Positions 5,453-13,317 of a DNA stretch of 19,660 nucleotides are shown here, piece by piece. Position numbers and translations under genes: made by a program. Under the pieces are notes generated by a model that saw only the letters and a list, made by a program, of their open reading frames with translations, did no database searches and had not been told where the DNA came from. Location of the stretch: positions 1-19,660 of the forward strand of contig CANDEE010000036.1 in NCBI GenBank assembly GCA_947383685.1, given 5' to 3'. This stretch comes from an uncultured Pseudoflavonifractor sp. (GTDB lineage: Bacteria; Bacillota; Clostridia; Oscillospirales; Oscillospiraceae). Within the stretch, counting starts at the first letter, position 1, and every line of letters begins with the position of its first letter.

Positions 5453-5995
5453 TTAGCCAAAGTATCTCTTCAAAAGCCCCTCAAAGGCTTTCCCATGTCT
5501 CGCTTCGTCCCGAGCCATCTCGTGAACGGTATCGTGGATGGCATCCAGGCCCAGCTCCTTGGCCTTCTTCGCCAAATCGGTCTTGCCCATGGTGGCGCCG
5601 TTCTCGGCGTCCACTCGCATCTGCAGGTTCTTCTTGGTGGAGTCAGTAACCACCTCTCCCAACAGCTCGGCAAACTTGGCAGCGTGCTCAGCCTCCTCAT
5701 AGGCTGCCTTCTCCCAGTAGAGACCGATTTCAGGGTAGCCCTCCCGGTGAGCTACACGGGCCATGGCCAGGTACATACCTACCTCGCAGCACTCACCCTG
5801 AAAGTTCTCCCGCAGGCCGGCAATGATATCCTCAGGCGCACCCTTGGCAACGCCCACTACGTGCTCGGCGGCCCAGGTCTTTTCTCCTGCCTGCTCCACA
5901 AACTTCTCCTTTGGAGCCTTGCAGACAGGGCAGGCCTCGGGAGCCTCAGGTCCCTCGTGTACATACCCGCACACGGAACAAACCCACTTCTTCAT
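5453..5995 (-). CDS. Rubrerythrin with N-terminal rubredoxin domain (reverse rubrerythrin type)
   Basis: A 180-residue non-haem iron protein, expected to reduce hydrogen peroxide in the cytoplasm of anaerobes. The rubredoxin-type centre is N-terminal, with C6-x2-C9 and C22-x2-C25, followed by a ferritin-like four-helix domain with E68/E71, E101-x2-H104 and E164-x2-H167 as likely di-iron ligands. This domain order is the reverse of classical rubrerythrin and matches the oxygen- and peroxide-induced clostridial 'reverse' type. The start is supported by AAGGAGGAAATTCAAC directly before the ATG. It is a single-gene unit with its own terminator. An inverted repeat (6034-6054) in the promoter region may be an operator. 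Confidence 0.92.
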   Translation of the reverse strand: MKKWVCSVCGYVHEGPEAPEACPVCKAPKEKFVEQAGEKTWAAEHVVGVAKGAPEDIIAGLRENFQGECCEVGMYLAMARVAHREGYPEIGLYWEKAAYEEAEHAAKFAELLGEVVTDSTKKNLQMRVDAENGATMGKTDLAKKAKELGLDAIHDTVHEMARDEARHGKAFEGLLKRYFG

Positions 5996-6033
5996 GTTGA
6001 ATTTCCTCCTTAATTTTTAATATACCATTTATT

Positions 6034-6054
6034 AAACAGTAATTATTCCTGTTT
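6034..6054 (-). promoter_or_regulatory. Possible operator upstream of rubrerythrin
   Basis: AAACAG (6034-6039) and CTGTTT (6049-6054) form a dyad with a 9-base AT-rich centre, about 40-60 bp upstream of the rubrerythrin start and just above a TATATT -10-like box. Peroxide regulators are natural candidates to bind here, but the sequence is not a clear PerR box. Confidence 0.3.
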
Positions 6055-6111
6055 ATAGATGTAAGATACCATGCTTTTCATTTACTGTCAAGAGGAAATT
6101 GTAATCTTTCC

Positions 6112-6384
6112 CTATTTTTTTCCTTTCCTTCGTCCTGTTAACGCCATTGGAGCATCTTCGACTAAAATGATATCCTCGCCAAACCGCCGGACTGCCGACC
6201 AAGGAAATACTCTCTCCTCCTCTCGGCCCAACAGCCCGAACAGGCGCAGTCTTCCAGGCACCACAAGGGCCTGTATTTGTCCTGTTTGTAAGTCTACTTC
6301 CGCATCCCCCACATAGCCATAACGGCTACCATCCATAACGTTGATGACCTCCTTGCACCGCAGCTCCCCGATTCTGGAATCCAT
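6112..6384 (-). CDS. YlmC/YmxH-family PRC-barrel protein (sporulation-associated)
   Basis: A 90-residue PRC-barrel protein. The ATG at 6384 follows GGGGGAG and gives the family's typical length and N-terminus (MDSRIGELRCKEVINVMDG); the longer frame upstream has no ribosome binding site. The pattern GYVGDAEVD, ALVVPGRLRLFGLLGR, then FPWSAVRRFGEDIILVE is characteristic of the family, which is conserved in spore-forming Firmicutes and expressed during sporulation in Bacillus; its biochemistry is not settled. It is divergent from the cell-wall hydrolase pair that starts at 6493, with about 100 bp between. Confidence 0.85.
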   Translation of the reverse strand: MDSRIGELRCKEVINVMDGSRYGYVGDAEVDLQTGQIQALVVPGRLRLFGLLGREEERVFPWSAVRRFGEDIILVEDAPMALTGRRKGKK

Positions 6385-6492
6385 AGACACTCCCCCTTTG
6401 AGTAAGAATATGGCTAATATGCCCTGTCCTATTCTCTGGTTCTCACATCCGTACTGTTTGAGGCATAGAATGGAAAAAAAGGAGGAATTTTT

Positions 6493-7233
6493 ATGCCAAT
6501 TATCTATCTCTCCCCCTCTACACAAGAAAAAAATTTCTACGTGAACGGCGGCACCGAAGAAGAATGGATGAATAAGCTTGCCGATGCCCTGGAGCCCTAT
6601 CTGACGGCTTCCGGCATCCGCTTTACCCGTAACACTCCAGATATGACAGCCGCTTCCTCCATCCGAGCCTCCAACGCTGGGCGGTACGACTTACATCTGG
6701 CACTCCACTCCAATGCCGCACCGGAAGGCCTATATGGGCAGAGACGCGGCATCATCGTTTTTTACTACCCCGGCAGTAGTCAGGGACAGGCGGCAGCCCG
6801 ACTTGTGGCCGATGGGCTTAAAACTATTTACCCGCTTCCAAACGATGTACGTGCCGAGCCTACTACCACCATCGGGGAGGTCAAGCAGCCCATTGCTCCT
6901 TCTGTGTTCATTGAATTGGGCTATCATGATAACCGCGATGACGCAGTATGGATCAAAAACAATATTGACGCTGCAGCCCGAAGTATAGCCCTGTCCTTGA
7001 CCGAATTTTTCGGCGTTCCCTTCCTTACCCCCAGAGCCTATCAAAATGCGGTGGTAGATGTGAACTGGGGGTCCTTAAATATCCGTGACAAACCGGACTC
7101 CGCTTCTTATGTGGTAACCCGCGCTCCAGACGGCTCCCGGCTCACCGTTATCAATCAATACCGTAACTGGTATGTAGTTCGCTATGAAGGCATTGTCGGA
7201 TGGGCAAACGCCGATTTTGTCACCTTGGTGTAA
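6493..7233 (+). CDS. N-acetylmuramoyl-L-alanine amidase (amidase_3 fold) with C-terminal SH3 domain
   Basis: A 246-residue enzyme expected to cleave the amide bond between MurNAc and the stem peptide. The start has AAAGGAGG just upstream. The catalytic domain (about 1-175) shows SPSTQEKN, then GGTEEEWMN with a zinc-type Glu (E23/E24), LHLALHSNA with zinc-type H72, and FIELGYHDN with catalytic-type E141. The first zinc histidine of canonical amidase_3 (GHGG) is absent; its place is taken by the STQ segment, as in a known 'SPSTQ' subgroup. Residues about 185-246 form a bacterial SH3 domain (NWGSLNIRD, WYVVRYEGIVGWANADFV). No signal peptide is visible, so export or release would need another route. 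It is four bases upstream of the SleL-like gene. Confidence 0.85.
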   Translation: MPIIYLSPSTQEKNFYVNGGTEEEWMNKLADALEPYLTASGIRFTRNTPDMTAASSIRASNAGRYDLHLALHSNAAPEGLYGQRRGIIVFYYPGSSQGQAAARLVADGLKTIYPLPNDVRAEPTTTIGEVKQPIAPSVFIELGYHDNRDDAVWIKNNIDAAARSIALSLTEFFGVPFLTPRAYQNAVVDVNWGSLNIRDKPDSASYVVTRAPDGSRLTVINQYRNWYVVRYEGIVGWANADFVTLV

Positions 7234-7237
7234 AGTT

Positions 7238-8518
7238 ATGGTTATTCACGTTGTAACAGCGGGAGAAACACTCTACTCTCTTTCTCTGAAATACGGAATC
7301 CCCACATCGCTTATTGCCCTGGATAACGGTCTGGAGGTCCCGGAGCAGCTTGTACCGGGGCAAGCCCTTGTTATTCGCTTTCCGGAAATCGTCCATACTG
7401 TTCGCCCCGGTGAAAGCCTAACCGCCATTGCGCGGGAATATGGAGTCAGTTTGCGGCAGCTCTACCAAAACAACCTAGTCTTGGAGGGGCGCCCTGCCAT
7501 CTGGCCCGGACAAACTCTGGTTATCGCCTTTCGGCAGGAACCTGGGCAGGAAATCGGTGTCAACGCATATGCCTATCCCCATATCAACGCCAACATTCTC
7601 ACTACCACCCTGCCCTTTCTTACATATCTGACGCCTTTTACCTATGGATTTACCTCTACCGGAAACCTGGTCCGGTTAGACGACGCCCGGCTTTTGGCTG
7701 CCGCCCGAAACGCCGGAGTAGCTCCGCTGATGCACCTGTCCACTCTTACTCAGGAGGGGGGCTTCTCTAATGACCTGGCCCACATCGCCCTAAACGATGA
7801 AGCCGTCCAGGCCCGACTGATTGACAATATTGCCTCTACCCTTCAGGAAAAGGGTTACCATGGTTTGGATGTAGACTTTGAATATGTGTTCCCTGAGGAT
7901 GCCGCCCCTTATGCCGAATTTCTTTCCTCTCTTACCAGGCGTCTGAATCCCCTGGGCTACCCTGTTATTGCCGCTTTGGCACCAAAAACCTCCGCCTCCC
8001 AGCGCGGTGCGCTCTATGAAGGGCATGATTTTGCCGCTATCGGAGCCGCTGTCAATGAAGTATTGCTTATGACCTATGAATGGGGCTATACTTACGGCCC
8101 GCCTATGGCGGTAGCGCCATTACCAAATGTGCGGCAAGTTGTGGAATATGCCCTTACCGAGATTCCCGCCAGCAAGATTTGGCTGGGCATCCCCAACTAT
8201 GGATATGATTGGCCCCTCCCCTTTGTCCAGGGACGAACCAAAGCTACCTCCATCTCCAGCCAGCAAGCGATAGCCCTGGCACGAAAATACCGGGCGGATA
8301 TTCAATATGATGAAAAGGCTCAGGCCCCATGGTTCCGCTATACGGATGAACGCAGTATTGTGCATGAGGTCTGGTTTGAAGATGCCCGGAGTATCCAGGC
8401 CAAGCTGTCCCTTATCCCGGAATACGGCCTTACAGGAGCCGGATACTGGAACCTGATGCGTGATTTCCCCCAAAACTGGTTGGTTCTTTCCTCGCTCTAC
8501 AAGATTCGCCAAGTGTGA
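7238..8518 (+). CDS. LysM-GH18 spore-type glucosaminidase, SleL/YaaH-like
   Basis: A 426-residue protein. The ATG at 7238 is chosen because the protein then starts directly with a LysM repeat (MVIHVVTAGETLYSLSLKYG). It lies four bases after the amidase stop, so translation is probably coupled; its own ribosome binding site is weak. Two LysM domains (about 2-48 and 51-98) bind peptidoglycan, and a GH18 barrel follows (about 105-420). The catalytic signature D211-V-D-F-E215 fits the GH18 DxxDxDxE motif, with E215 as proton donor. Relatives in Bacillus hydrolyse cortex fragments during germination. There is no signal peptide, as is usual for spore-located SleL/YaaH proteins. With the amidase it makes a two-enzyme wall-degrading unit next to a sporulation-linked gene. 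Confidence 0.88.
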   Translation: MVIHVVTAGETLYSLSLKYGIPTSLIALDNGLEVPEQLVPGQALVIRFPEIVHTVRPGESLTAIAREYGVSLRQLYQNNLVLEGRPAIWPGQTLVIAFRQEPGQEIGVNAYAYPHINANILTTTLPFLTYLTPFTYGFTSTGNLVRLDDARLLAAARNAGVAPLMHLSTLTQEGGFSNDLAHIALNDEAVQARLIDNIASTLQEKGYHGLDVDFEYVFPEDAAPYAEFLSSLTRRLNPLGYPVIAALAPKTSASQRGALYEGHDFAAIGAAVNEVLLMTYEWGYTYGPPMAVAPLPNVRQVVEYALTEIPASKIWLGIPNYGYDWPLPFVQGRTKATSISSQQAIALARKYRADIQYDEKAQAPWFRYTDERSIVHEVWFEDARSIQAKLSLIPEYGLTGAGYWNLMRDFPQNWLVLSSLYKIRQV

Positions 8519-8649
8519 GGCGGTATTCACAAATTGTTCACGGGAAGTTCCCAAACTGTCCATCACTTTTTTTCTTGGTATGGTATTCTGAAGCTGTCAG
8601 GATGAACAGGCAACAAAACCTCCTCTCTTTTTCTTTCTCTCTACCGCTG

Positions 8650-8683
8650 TTCCCCATGGGCTGCAAAAGCTGCCCATGGGGAA
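8650..8683. repeat. 12-bp hairpin downstream of the SleL-like gene
   Basis: TTCCCCATGGGC (8650-8661) pairs with GCCCATGGGGAA (8672-8683), and the inner GC-AAAA-GC can extend it past a T-T mismatch. No T-run follows, so it is not a standard terminator. Its role is unclear. Confidence 0.5.
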
Positions 8684-8699
8684 ACAGACCACAAGCTAC

Positions 8700-8745
8700 C
8701 GTGCCAAAGGCACGTTTTGAAGGACGGCAAGCGCCGTCCTTTTTT
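8700..8745 (+). terminator. Tandem terminators after the amidase/SleL operon
   Basis: CGTGCC-AAA-GGCACG followed by TTTT (8700-8718) is directly followed by GGACGGC (8722-8728) and GCCGTCC (8733-8739) with six Ts (8740-8745). The second is the stronger. They lie about 180-220 bp past the SleL-like stop. Confidence 0.8.
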
Positions 8746-8749
8746 ATTG

Positions 8750-8783
8750 AAACCCCCGGGGAGATATTCTCCCCGGGGGTTTT
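8750..8783. terminator. 15-bp perfect hairpin between converging transcripts
   Basis: AAACCCCCGGGGAGA (8750-8764... pairing to 8768-8782) forms a perfect stem with a 3-base loop and is followed by T-rich sequence on both strands. On the minus strand it lies just past tRNA-Ser(CGA) and would end that transcript; on the plus strand it backs up the operon terminators. Confidence 0.75.
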
Positions 8784-8786
8784 CTT

Positions 8787-8875
8787 TGGCGGAGCGGGTG
8801 GGATTCGAACCCACGAGCCCTTGCGGGCTACCTGATTTCGAGTCAGGGCCGTTATGACCACTTCGATACCGCTCC
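8787..8875 (-). tRNA. tRNA-Ser (anticodon CGA)
   Basis: The minus strand from 8875 gives a full serine cloverleaf: acceptor GGAGCGG/CCGCTCC, anticodon stem CCTGA/TCAGG with loop CTCGAAA (anticodon CGA), a long variable arm (AGCCCGCAAGGGCT) typical of tRNA-Ser, T-loop GTTCGAATC, discriminator G and an encoded CCA (8787-8789). It decodes UCG. Confidence 0.97.
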
Positions 8876-8896
8876 ATTTGTATGCGTGCTTTTAGT

Positions 8897-8925
8897 AGAA
8901 TACTCTATTTTTTTTCGGTTGTCAA
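8897..8925 (-). promoter_or_regulatory. Promoter of tRNA-Ser(CGA)
   Basis: On the minus strand a consensus TTGACA (8920-8925), a 17-base spacer and TATTCT (8897-8902) lie about 20 bp before the tRNA. It is back to back with the thioesterase promoter at 8928-8956. Confidence 0.85.
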
Positions 8926-8927
8926 TA

Positions 8928-8956
8928 TTGCGCCCCCGACAAAATCCAGTTATAAT
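8928..8956 (+). promoter_or_regulatory. Promoter of the thioesterase gene
   Basis: TTGCGC (8928-8933), a 17-base spacer and a perfect TATAAT (8951-8956), about 30 bp before the ATG. The -35 is poor but the spacing and -10 are ideal. Confidence 0.6.
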
Positions 8957-8988
8957 AGCCTCACTAAAGAGAAAAGGAGCCCAGTGTC

Positions 8989-9384
8989 ATGGAATTAACA
9001 GAAGAAATGCGGTCTTACTGTGAATCGCACGCTTTTATGAACAAAAACCACATCCACCTGGAAGAAGCGGAGCCGGACCGGGTAGTAACTATCCTTGCCG
9101 CCGGTCCGGACAGTCTGAATCCCTATGGATTTGTACATGGCGGAGCGCTCTACACAATGGCAGACTGTGCCTGTGGAGCTGCCGCCCGTACCGATGGCAG
9201 AAAATATGTTACCATATCCAGCTCCTTCAATTTTCTCCACAGCGGGCTGGACGGAGATACTATCCGGGCTGAGGCCAAGGTCCGCCGCCGGGGACGCACC
9301 ACCTGCTATGTGGAGGTGGACCTGACAAACGGCCGGGGTGATCTGCTTGCCAGTGGTAATTTTACCTTTTTCTGTATCAAGTGA
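8989..9384 (+). CDS. PaaI-family hotdog thioesterase
   Basis: A 131-residue hotdog-fold protein, normal length for the family. It follows AAAGGAG at a good distance. The sequence NPYGFVHGGALYTMADCACG is the PaaI/YigI-type catalytic region, with HGG and a following acidic residue (D in MAD), and the C-terminal strands (GDTIRAEAKVRRRGRTT) fit the fold. Such enzymes hydrolyse acyl-CoA, in PaaI phenylacetyl or hydroxyphenylacetyl-CoA, but the substrate here cannot be read from the sequence. It appears monocistronic, with its own promoter and terminator. Confidence 0.88.
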   Translation: MELTEEMRSYCESHAFMNKNHIHLEEAEPDRVVTILAAGPDSLNPYGFVHGGALYTMADCACGAAARTDGRKYVTISSSFNFLHSGLDGDTIRAEAKVRRRGRTTCYVEVDLTNGRGDLLASGNFTFFCIK

Positions 9385-9390
9385 GCATAT

Positions 9391-9416
9391 GGGCCGGAAA
9401 TTCCGGCCCGTTTTTT
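9391..9416 (+). terminator. Terminator of the thioesterase gene
   Basis: GGGCCGG (9391-9397) pairs with CCGGCCC (9403-9409), followed by six Ts (9411-9416). The T-run overlaps the stop codon of the converging Sir2 gene (9415-9417). Confidence 0.88.
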
Positions 9417-10137
9417 ATACTTTAATTTGCCCCAATATCTCTCCGATTTTTCCCGTCAAAATCAAATTTGCCTGCCTGTCATATGGGGTAGGAGACTTAT
9501 TAATAAGCACCAGCCTGTCTCCTTGATAGTAATTGATAAGTCCCGCCGCAGGATAGACCGCCAAAGAAGTTCCTCCCACCAGTAACAGGTCGGCTGCGGC
9601 AATCGCCGCTACCGCGCCCTCTACGGTAAGTCCATCCAATGGCTCCTCATAGAGCACCACATCTGGCTTTACCATACCGCCACAAGCATCACATCTCGGC
9701 ACACCCTCCGCCTGTTTCACATAGCGGGCATCAAAGGACTTATGACACCTCATGCAATAGTTCCTATGCACACTCCCGTGGAGCTCATAAACCTTTTTGC
9801 TACCTGCAGCCTGATGAAGACCGTCAATATTCTGGGTCACCACCCCCGTCAGCCGTCCTGCTGCCTCCAGAGCCGCCAGTTTTTGATGGGCAACATTAGG
9901 CCTGGCATCCAGATAAAGCATCTTCTCCTTATAAAAGCGGTAAAATTCCTCCGGGGCCTGAAGGAAAAAGCTGTGGCTGATGATGGTCTCCGGAGGATAG
10001 TCGTAATTCTGATTATAAAGTCCGTCCACACTGCGAAAATCCGGGATTCCGCTTTCTGTGGACACCCCCGCCCCACCAAAGAACACCGCCCGTTTGCTTT
10101 CATTTAACCATTCTTGCAGGGTCCTTAATTCTGTCAT
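9415..10137 (-). CDS. NAD-dependent protein deacylase, Sir2 family
   Basis: A 240-residue sirtuin that removes acyl groups from protein lysines using NAD. Two ATGs are six bases apart; the inner one at 10137 is chosen because the AAGGGGG site abuts the outer ATG at 10143 and is correctly spaced only from the inner. Signatures in order: GAGVSTESGIPDFRS (NAD binding, about 22-36), TQNIDGLH (101-108), catalytic H120 in ELHGS, a zinc site C128-x2-C131 and C149-x2-C152, and GGTSLAVYPAA. The gene converges on the thioesterase. A single-domain cytoplasmic enzyme; acyl specificity is not determined. Confidence 0.93.
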   Translation of the reverse strand: MTELRTLQEWLNESKRAVFFGGAGVSTESGIPDFRSVDGLYNQNYDYPPETIISHSFFLQAPEEFYRFYKEKMLYLDARPNVAHQKLAALEAAGRLTGVVTQNIDGLHQAAGSKKVYELHGSVHRNYCMRCHKSFDARYVKQAEGVPRCDACGGMVKPDVVLYEEPLDGLTVEGAVAAIAAADLLLVGGTSLAVYPAAGLINYYQGDRLVLINKSPTPYDRQANLILTGKIGEILGQIKV

Positions 10138-10167
10138 GTTCATCCCCCTTTTCTAACACTACAATAC

Positions 10168-10210
10168 CACGAAAAAGGAGACCGCGCAAGGCGCGGCCTC
10201 CTTTTTCGTG
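10168..10210 (-). terminator. Strong bidirectional terminator after the CstA-family gene
   Basis: CACGAAAAAGGAG...CCGCGC pairs with GCGCGG...CTCCTTTTTCGTG around an AAG loop, with one internal mismatch. The A and T runs are inside the stem, so it works in either direction. It ends the minus-strand transporter transcript. Confidence 0.85.
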
Positions 10211-10229
10211 AGAGTAATCATCAAACTTT

Positions 10230-11708
10230 TTACTTACCAATCTTGGCTGCCAACTCGTTCTCATCCTTCTTGCGGACAAATGTCTGTACATAGAACAGGA
10301 TGAAGAAAGCAACAGCAGCCACAATGCCCACAGGATAGGCGATTGCAGTGGACAGGTGCAGGCATTCAGGAGCCTGGAAAAAGTAGGTAATAGACACCGC
10401 TGTCATAAAGGTGGCGGGCAAAGCGGCCATCATCGAGGCGATGGGCGGATAACCAAACCGGTGAAGGAACACAGCCCCCGTCCACAACACGATCATCGCC
10501 AAGGTTTGGTTAGACCAGGAGAAGTAGCGCCACAGATAGGTCCAGGGCAACAGTTTAACGATGATAAACCCTACCCCCAGCAAAGGTACAGCCAAGATAG
10601 CCCGCTTCTTTGCGTCAGCCTGATCCAGCTTGAACCAGTCTGCAATGGTAAGCCTGGCAGAGCGAAATGCCGTATCTCCAGAGGTAATCGGGCAGGCAAT
10701 CACACCAATCATTGCCAGTACGCCGCCCACAGGCCCCAATAGAGTGGTGCAGATATCAAAGACTACCCCGCCTTGACCACCGGCAGCAATGGCGGCCTGG
10801 AGACCGGTCATACCGTCAATCAGAGAACCGTTGTTCATGTAGAATGTAACGCCAGCTGCAGCCCAAATCAAGGCGATAATGCCCTCGGCCACCATTGCCC
10901 CATAGAATACCGTGCGTCCCTCCTTCTCGGACTTGATGCAACGGGCCATCATGGGCGACTGGGTAGCATGGAAGCCGGACACAGCCCCACAAGCTACGGT
11001 GACAAACATCATCGCCCACTTCGGAGTTCCGCCGGGATGAGCAGTGGCAAGGGCACTCAAGGTCATCTCAGGCATTTCAGCGCCGTGCATAAGGACGGTA
11101 GCGCCACCTACACCCACAGCCATGATGATAAGACAGATACCGAACAGGGGATAAAGCTTGCCCACAACCTTGTCAATCGGCAGAAAGGTAGCCGCCAGAT
11201 AGTAAATCATAATGATAATGAGCCAGATGTTGGAATTCAGCCATTCTGGCGTCAGTTTTGCCAGCAGTCCAGCAGGTCCGGCAGCAAAGTTGACACCCAC
11301 CATCACCAGCAGCACCACGGAGAAGATACGCATAACAAAGGTAATGATTCGGCCCATGTAGAGGCCCACTACCTCAGAAATGGACATACCGTCATTTCGC
11401 TCCGACATCATGCCGGAAAGAAAGTCATGAACGGCGCCGCCCAATATCGTACCAAACACGATCCACAGATACACCGCAGGTCCCCAACAAGCACCAGCGA
11501 TGGCTCCGTAAATGGGTCCCAGTCCGGCAATATTCAAAAGCTGGATCAGGAAAACGCGCCAAGTTTTCATGGGGATGTAATCCACACCATCAGGATGAGC
11601 GATAGCGGGTGTCTGGCGATCATCAATATGGAATACCTTTTCAATCAGCTTCCCGTATGTAAAGAAGCCCACGATCAGGATTGCCAGACAGACAAAAAAT
11701 GTGATCAT
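10230..11708 (-). CDS. CstA-family carbon-starvation transporter
   Basis: A 492-residue polytopic membrane protein. The ATG at 11708 follows AAGGAGGAATTC; the longer frame upstream covers a non-coding leader. It begins with a membrane helix (ITFFVCLAILIVGFFTYG) and shows the family core: DYIPMKTWRVFLIQLLNIAG, ACWGPAVYLWIVFG, GAVHDFLSGMMSERNDG and ACGAVSGFHATQSP. More than ten hydrophobic segments are visible. It is the short Firmicutes form, well below the ~700 residues of E. coli CstA or BtsT. Members import peptides or pyruvate when preferred carbon is scarce; the substrate here is not known. No second transporter component or sensor kinase is adjacent. The 220-bp region upstream has a partial dyad at 11837-11862. 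Confidence 0.9.
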   Translation of the reverse strand: MITFFVCLAILIVGFFTYGKLIEKVFHIDDRQTPAIAHPDGVDYIPMKTWRVFLIQLLNIAGLGPIYGAIAGACWGPAVYLWIVFGTILGGAVHDFLSGMMSERNDGMSISEVVGLYMGRIITFVMRIFSVVLLVMVGVNFAAGPAGLLAKLTPEWLNSNIWLIIIMIYYLAATFLPIDKVVGKLYPLFGICLIIMAVGVGGATVLMHGAEMPEMTLSALATAHPGGTPKWAMMFVTVACGAVSGFHATQSPMMARCIKSEKEGRTVFYGAMVAEGIIALIWAAAGVTFYMNNGSLIDGMTGLQAAIAAGGQGGVVFDICTTLLGPVGGVLAMIGVIACPITSGDTAFRSARLTIADWFKLDQADAKKRAILAVPLLGVGFIIVKLLPWTYLWRYFSWSNQTLAMIVLWTGAVFLHRFGYPPIASMMAALPATFMTAVSITYFFQAPECLHLSTAIAYPVGIVAAVAFFILFYVQTFVRKKDENELAAKIGK

Positions 11709-11836
11709 ACTGAATTCCTCCTTCTTTTCTCTATTCCGCCGTACTCTCACACCGGCAGAATGGATCTGGTCGACTTCTCGGCCTTTTCCGCCACATATCA
11801 TAATCCTTCCATTGCCGAATGTTAAGAGCAATTTCC

Positions 11837-11862
11837 CACAAATGTGAAACAGACATTTTGTG
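11837..11862 (-). promoter_or_regulatory. Possible operator upstream of the CstA-family gene
   Basis: CACAAATGT (11837-11845) and ACATTTTGTG (11853-11862) form an imperfect dyad about 130-150 bp upstream of the transporter start, next to the terminator of the CD1247-like gene. It could bind a carbon regulator, but no known consensus is matched. Confidence 0.25.
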
Positions 11863-11875
11863 TATTTTGCCATTC

Positions 11876-11912
11876 AAAAAAAGAGCGAACAGTCATAGCT
11901 GTTCGCTCTTTT
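11876..11912 (-). terminator. Terminator of the efp/CD1247-like operon
   Basis: In minus-strand RNA AAAAGAGCGAACAG pairs with CTGTTCGCTCTTTT around a 6-base loop, followed by seven Ts (11876-11882). It begins about 18 bp past the stop at 11931. Confidence 0.92.
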
Positions 11913-11930
11913 GCAACTTTTTTAACAATC

Positions 11931-12383
11931 TTATTCTTTCGCGCCTTCTTCTGAAGCAGCTTCCTTTCCGCAACACTGCCCCCCTCGTCCACAGCAACGG
12001 CCATCTTCCTCATCGCTAAGATCAATGGCAAACTTCTCACCGCAGCTGGGGCACTCCACCATGCCGGCAGCCAGCGCATCCTCATCAATGTCAATATCGT
12101 TACCGCAGCTGGGGCACTCTACCGCAAAAAAGTCCTCGTCCAGGTCATCCTCATCATCCTCCCCGAAGACCACTTCCTCCACATCAGAGAGGTCATCGGA
12201 AATAGCGTCGATCTCCTCACCTAAGGCAGTGGCATTCTCCTCCAGGTCCTCAATGGACAGGCCAACTTCCTCCAAGATGCCAATCATTACCGAAATCAAC
12301 TTAGCCTCCTTGGACTTGGCGGTATCCAGGTCCAAGCCCTCCGCCAAGCCTTTCAGGTATGCTACCTTCTCAGAAATCGTCAT
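11931..12383 (-). CDS. CD1247-like acidic zinc-ribbon protein
   Basis: A 150-residue protein whose N-terminus (EKVAYLKGLAEGLDLD) matches the CD1247 N-terminal domain of Clostridia. A strongly acidic middle (DDEDDLDEDF) follows, then two CPSCG knuckles about 25 residues apart, which could bind one zinc, and a C-terminal tail with CCGRGGQCCG. AAAGGAG precedes the ATG. It lies 27 bp after efp, apparently co-transcribed, a pairing also found in Clostridioides difficile (CD1246-CD1247). The function is unknown; the context suggests a link to translation. The cysteine-rich tail is an additional possible metal site. Confidence 0.85.
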   Translation of the reverse strand: MTISEKVAYLKGLAEGLDLDTAKSKEAKLISVMIGILEEVGLSIEDLEENATALGEEIDAISDDLSDVEEVVFGEDDEDDLDEDFFAVECPSCGNDIDIDEDALAAGMVECPSCGEKFAIDLSDEEDGRCCGRGGQCCGKEAASEEGAKE

Positions 12384-12410
12384 GGTATACTCCTTTCGGC
12401 GTACAGGTTA

Positions 12411-12980
12411 TCAGCCCTTGCAGCGCTCCAGATACTCGCCGGTGCGGGTGTCGATCTTGATACGATCGCCGGGGTTAATGAAAAGAGGCACCTTAATCTC
12501 AGCACCAGTCTCCACAGTGGCGGGCTTGGTAACATTGGTAGCAGTATCCCCCTTAAAGCCGGGGTCAGTCTCTGTAACCTCCAGCTCCACAAAATTGGGA
12601 GCTTCAACGCCCACAACCTTCTCCTTATAAATCATCAACTTACAGACGGTATTTTCCTTGACAAAAGCGAACCCGTCGGGCAGGTCGCTCTTGGACACGG
12701 GGACCATCTCGTAAGTCTCCTGGTCCATAAAATAATAGAGGTCGCCATCGTTATAACTATACTCGGCATCCTTGCGCTCAATGTATGCGCTCTCGAACTT
12801 AGCGGTGGGGTTAAACGACGTCTCTGTAACGCCGCCGCCCAAAACGTCCTTCATCTTGGTCCGCACAAAGGCGGCGCCCTTGCCGGGCTTCACGTGCTGG
12901 AACTCAATGACCTGCATAACCTTTCCGTCCATCTCAAAGGTCACGCCATTGCGGAACTCACCTGCTGTAATCGTAGCCAT
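12411..12980 (-). CDS. efp: Translation elongation factor P
   Basis: A 189-residue factor, standard length, that relieves ribosome stalling at polyproline stretches. The ATG at 12980 is preferred over one at 12989 because the GGGAGG site abuts the latter. Domain I starts [19 protein letters not shown], with the tip loop [10 protein letters not shown] carrying K34, the position modified in many bacteria. The OB domains II and III follow, ending in [23 protein letters not shown], the efp signature region. No modification enzyme genes are adjacent. It is the first gene of a two-gene operon with the CD1247-like gene. Confidence 0.97.
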   Translation of the reverse strand: MATITAGEFRNGVTFEMDGKVMQVIEFQHVKPGKGAAFVRTKMKDVLGGGVTETSFNPTAKFESAYIERKDAEYSYNDGDLYYFMDQETYEMVPVSKSDLPDGFAFVKENTVCKLMIYKEKVVGVEAPNFVELEVTETDPGFKGDTATNVTKPATVETGAEIKVPLFINPGDRIKIDTRTGEYLERCKG

Positions 12981-13025
12981 TGGAATCATCCTCCCAAAAT
13001 ATGATACAAAAAATGTAGCGAAGAT

Positions 13026-13054
13026 ATTTTACCCTATATCCACCGTTTTTGCAA
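13026..13054 (-). promoter_or_regulatory. Promoter of the efp operon
   Basis: On the minus strand TTGCAA (13049-13054), a 17-base spacer and TAAAAT (13026-13031) lie about 45 bp before the efp start. Confidence 0.65.
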
Positions 13055-13120
13055 GGGCTTTTCCGCCAATTTATGGCAAACGTCGAAAAATTTCCGTTTT
13101 CTCTTATCCTATCCTCCCTA

Positions 13121-13149
13121 TTGACATAAGGAAAAAAGTGTGTTAAGAT
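13121..13149 (+). promoter_or_regulatory. Promoter of the tandem tRNA-Ser genes
   Basis: Consensus TTGACA (13121-13126), a 17-base spacer and TAAGAT (13144-13149), about 35 bp before the first tRNA. Readthrough of the terminator at 13411 would also supply the UvrA-like gene. Confidence 0.88.
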
Positions 13150-13184
13150 AACCCTTGCGTTTGACCGGCCTAATAACCTGATAC

Positions 13185-13273
13185 GGAGAGATGTCCGAGT
13201 GGTTTAAGGAGCCAGTCTTGAAAACTGGTGATCCCGCAAGGGACCGTGGGTTCGAATCCCACTCTCTCCGCCA
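13185..13273 (+). tRNA. tRNA-Ser (anticodon TGA)
   Basis: A complete serine cloverleaf: acceptor GGAGAGA/TCTCTCC, anticodon stem CCAGT/ACTGG with loop CTTGAAA (anticodon TGA), long variable arm (GATCCCGCAAGGGACC), GTTCGAATC T-loop and an encoded CCA (13271-13273). Confidence 0.97.
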
Positions 13274-13317
13274 TGTCGGAAGCAGTTCCATTTGAATATA
13301 TTTCTTTTTTCAGCTAT

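Noticed and set aside
10773..11825. 350-codon plus-strand frame opposite the CstA-family gene.
   Set aside because: It is the antisense shadow of a clear membrane-protein gene; it is rich in His, Ser and Gln and has no recognisable domain.
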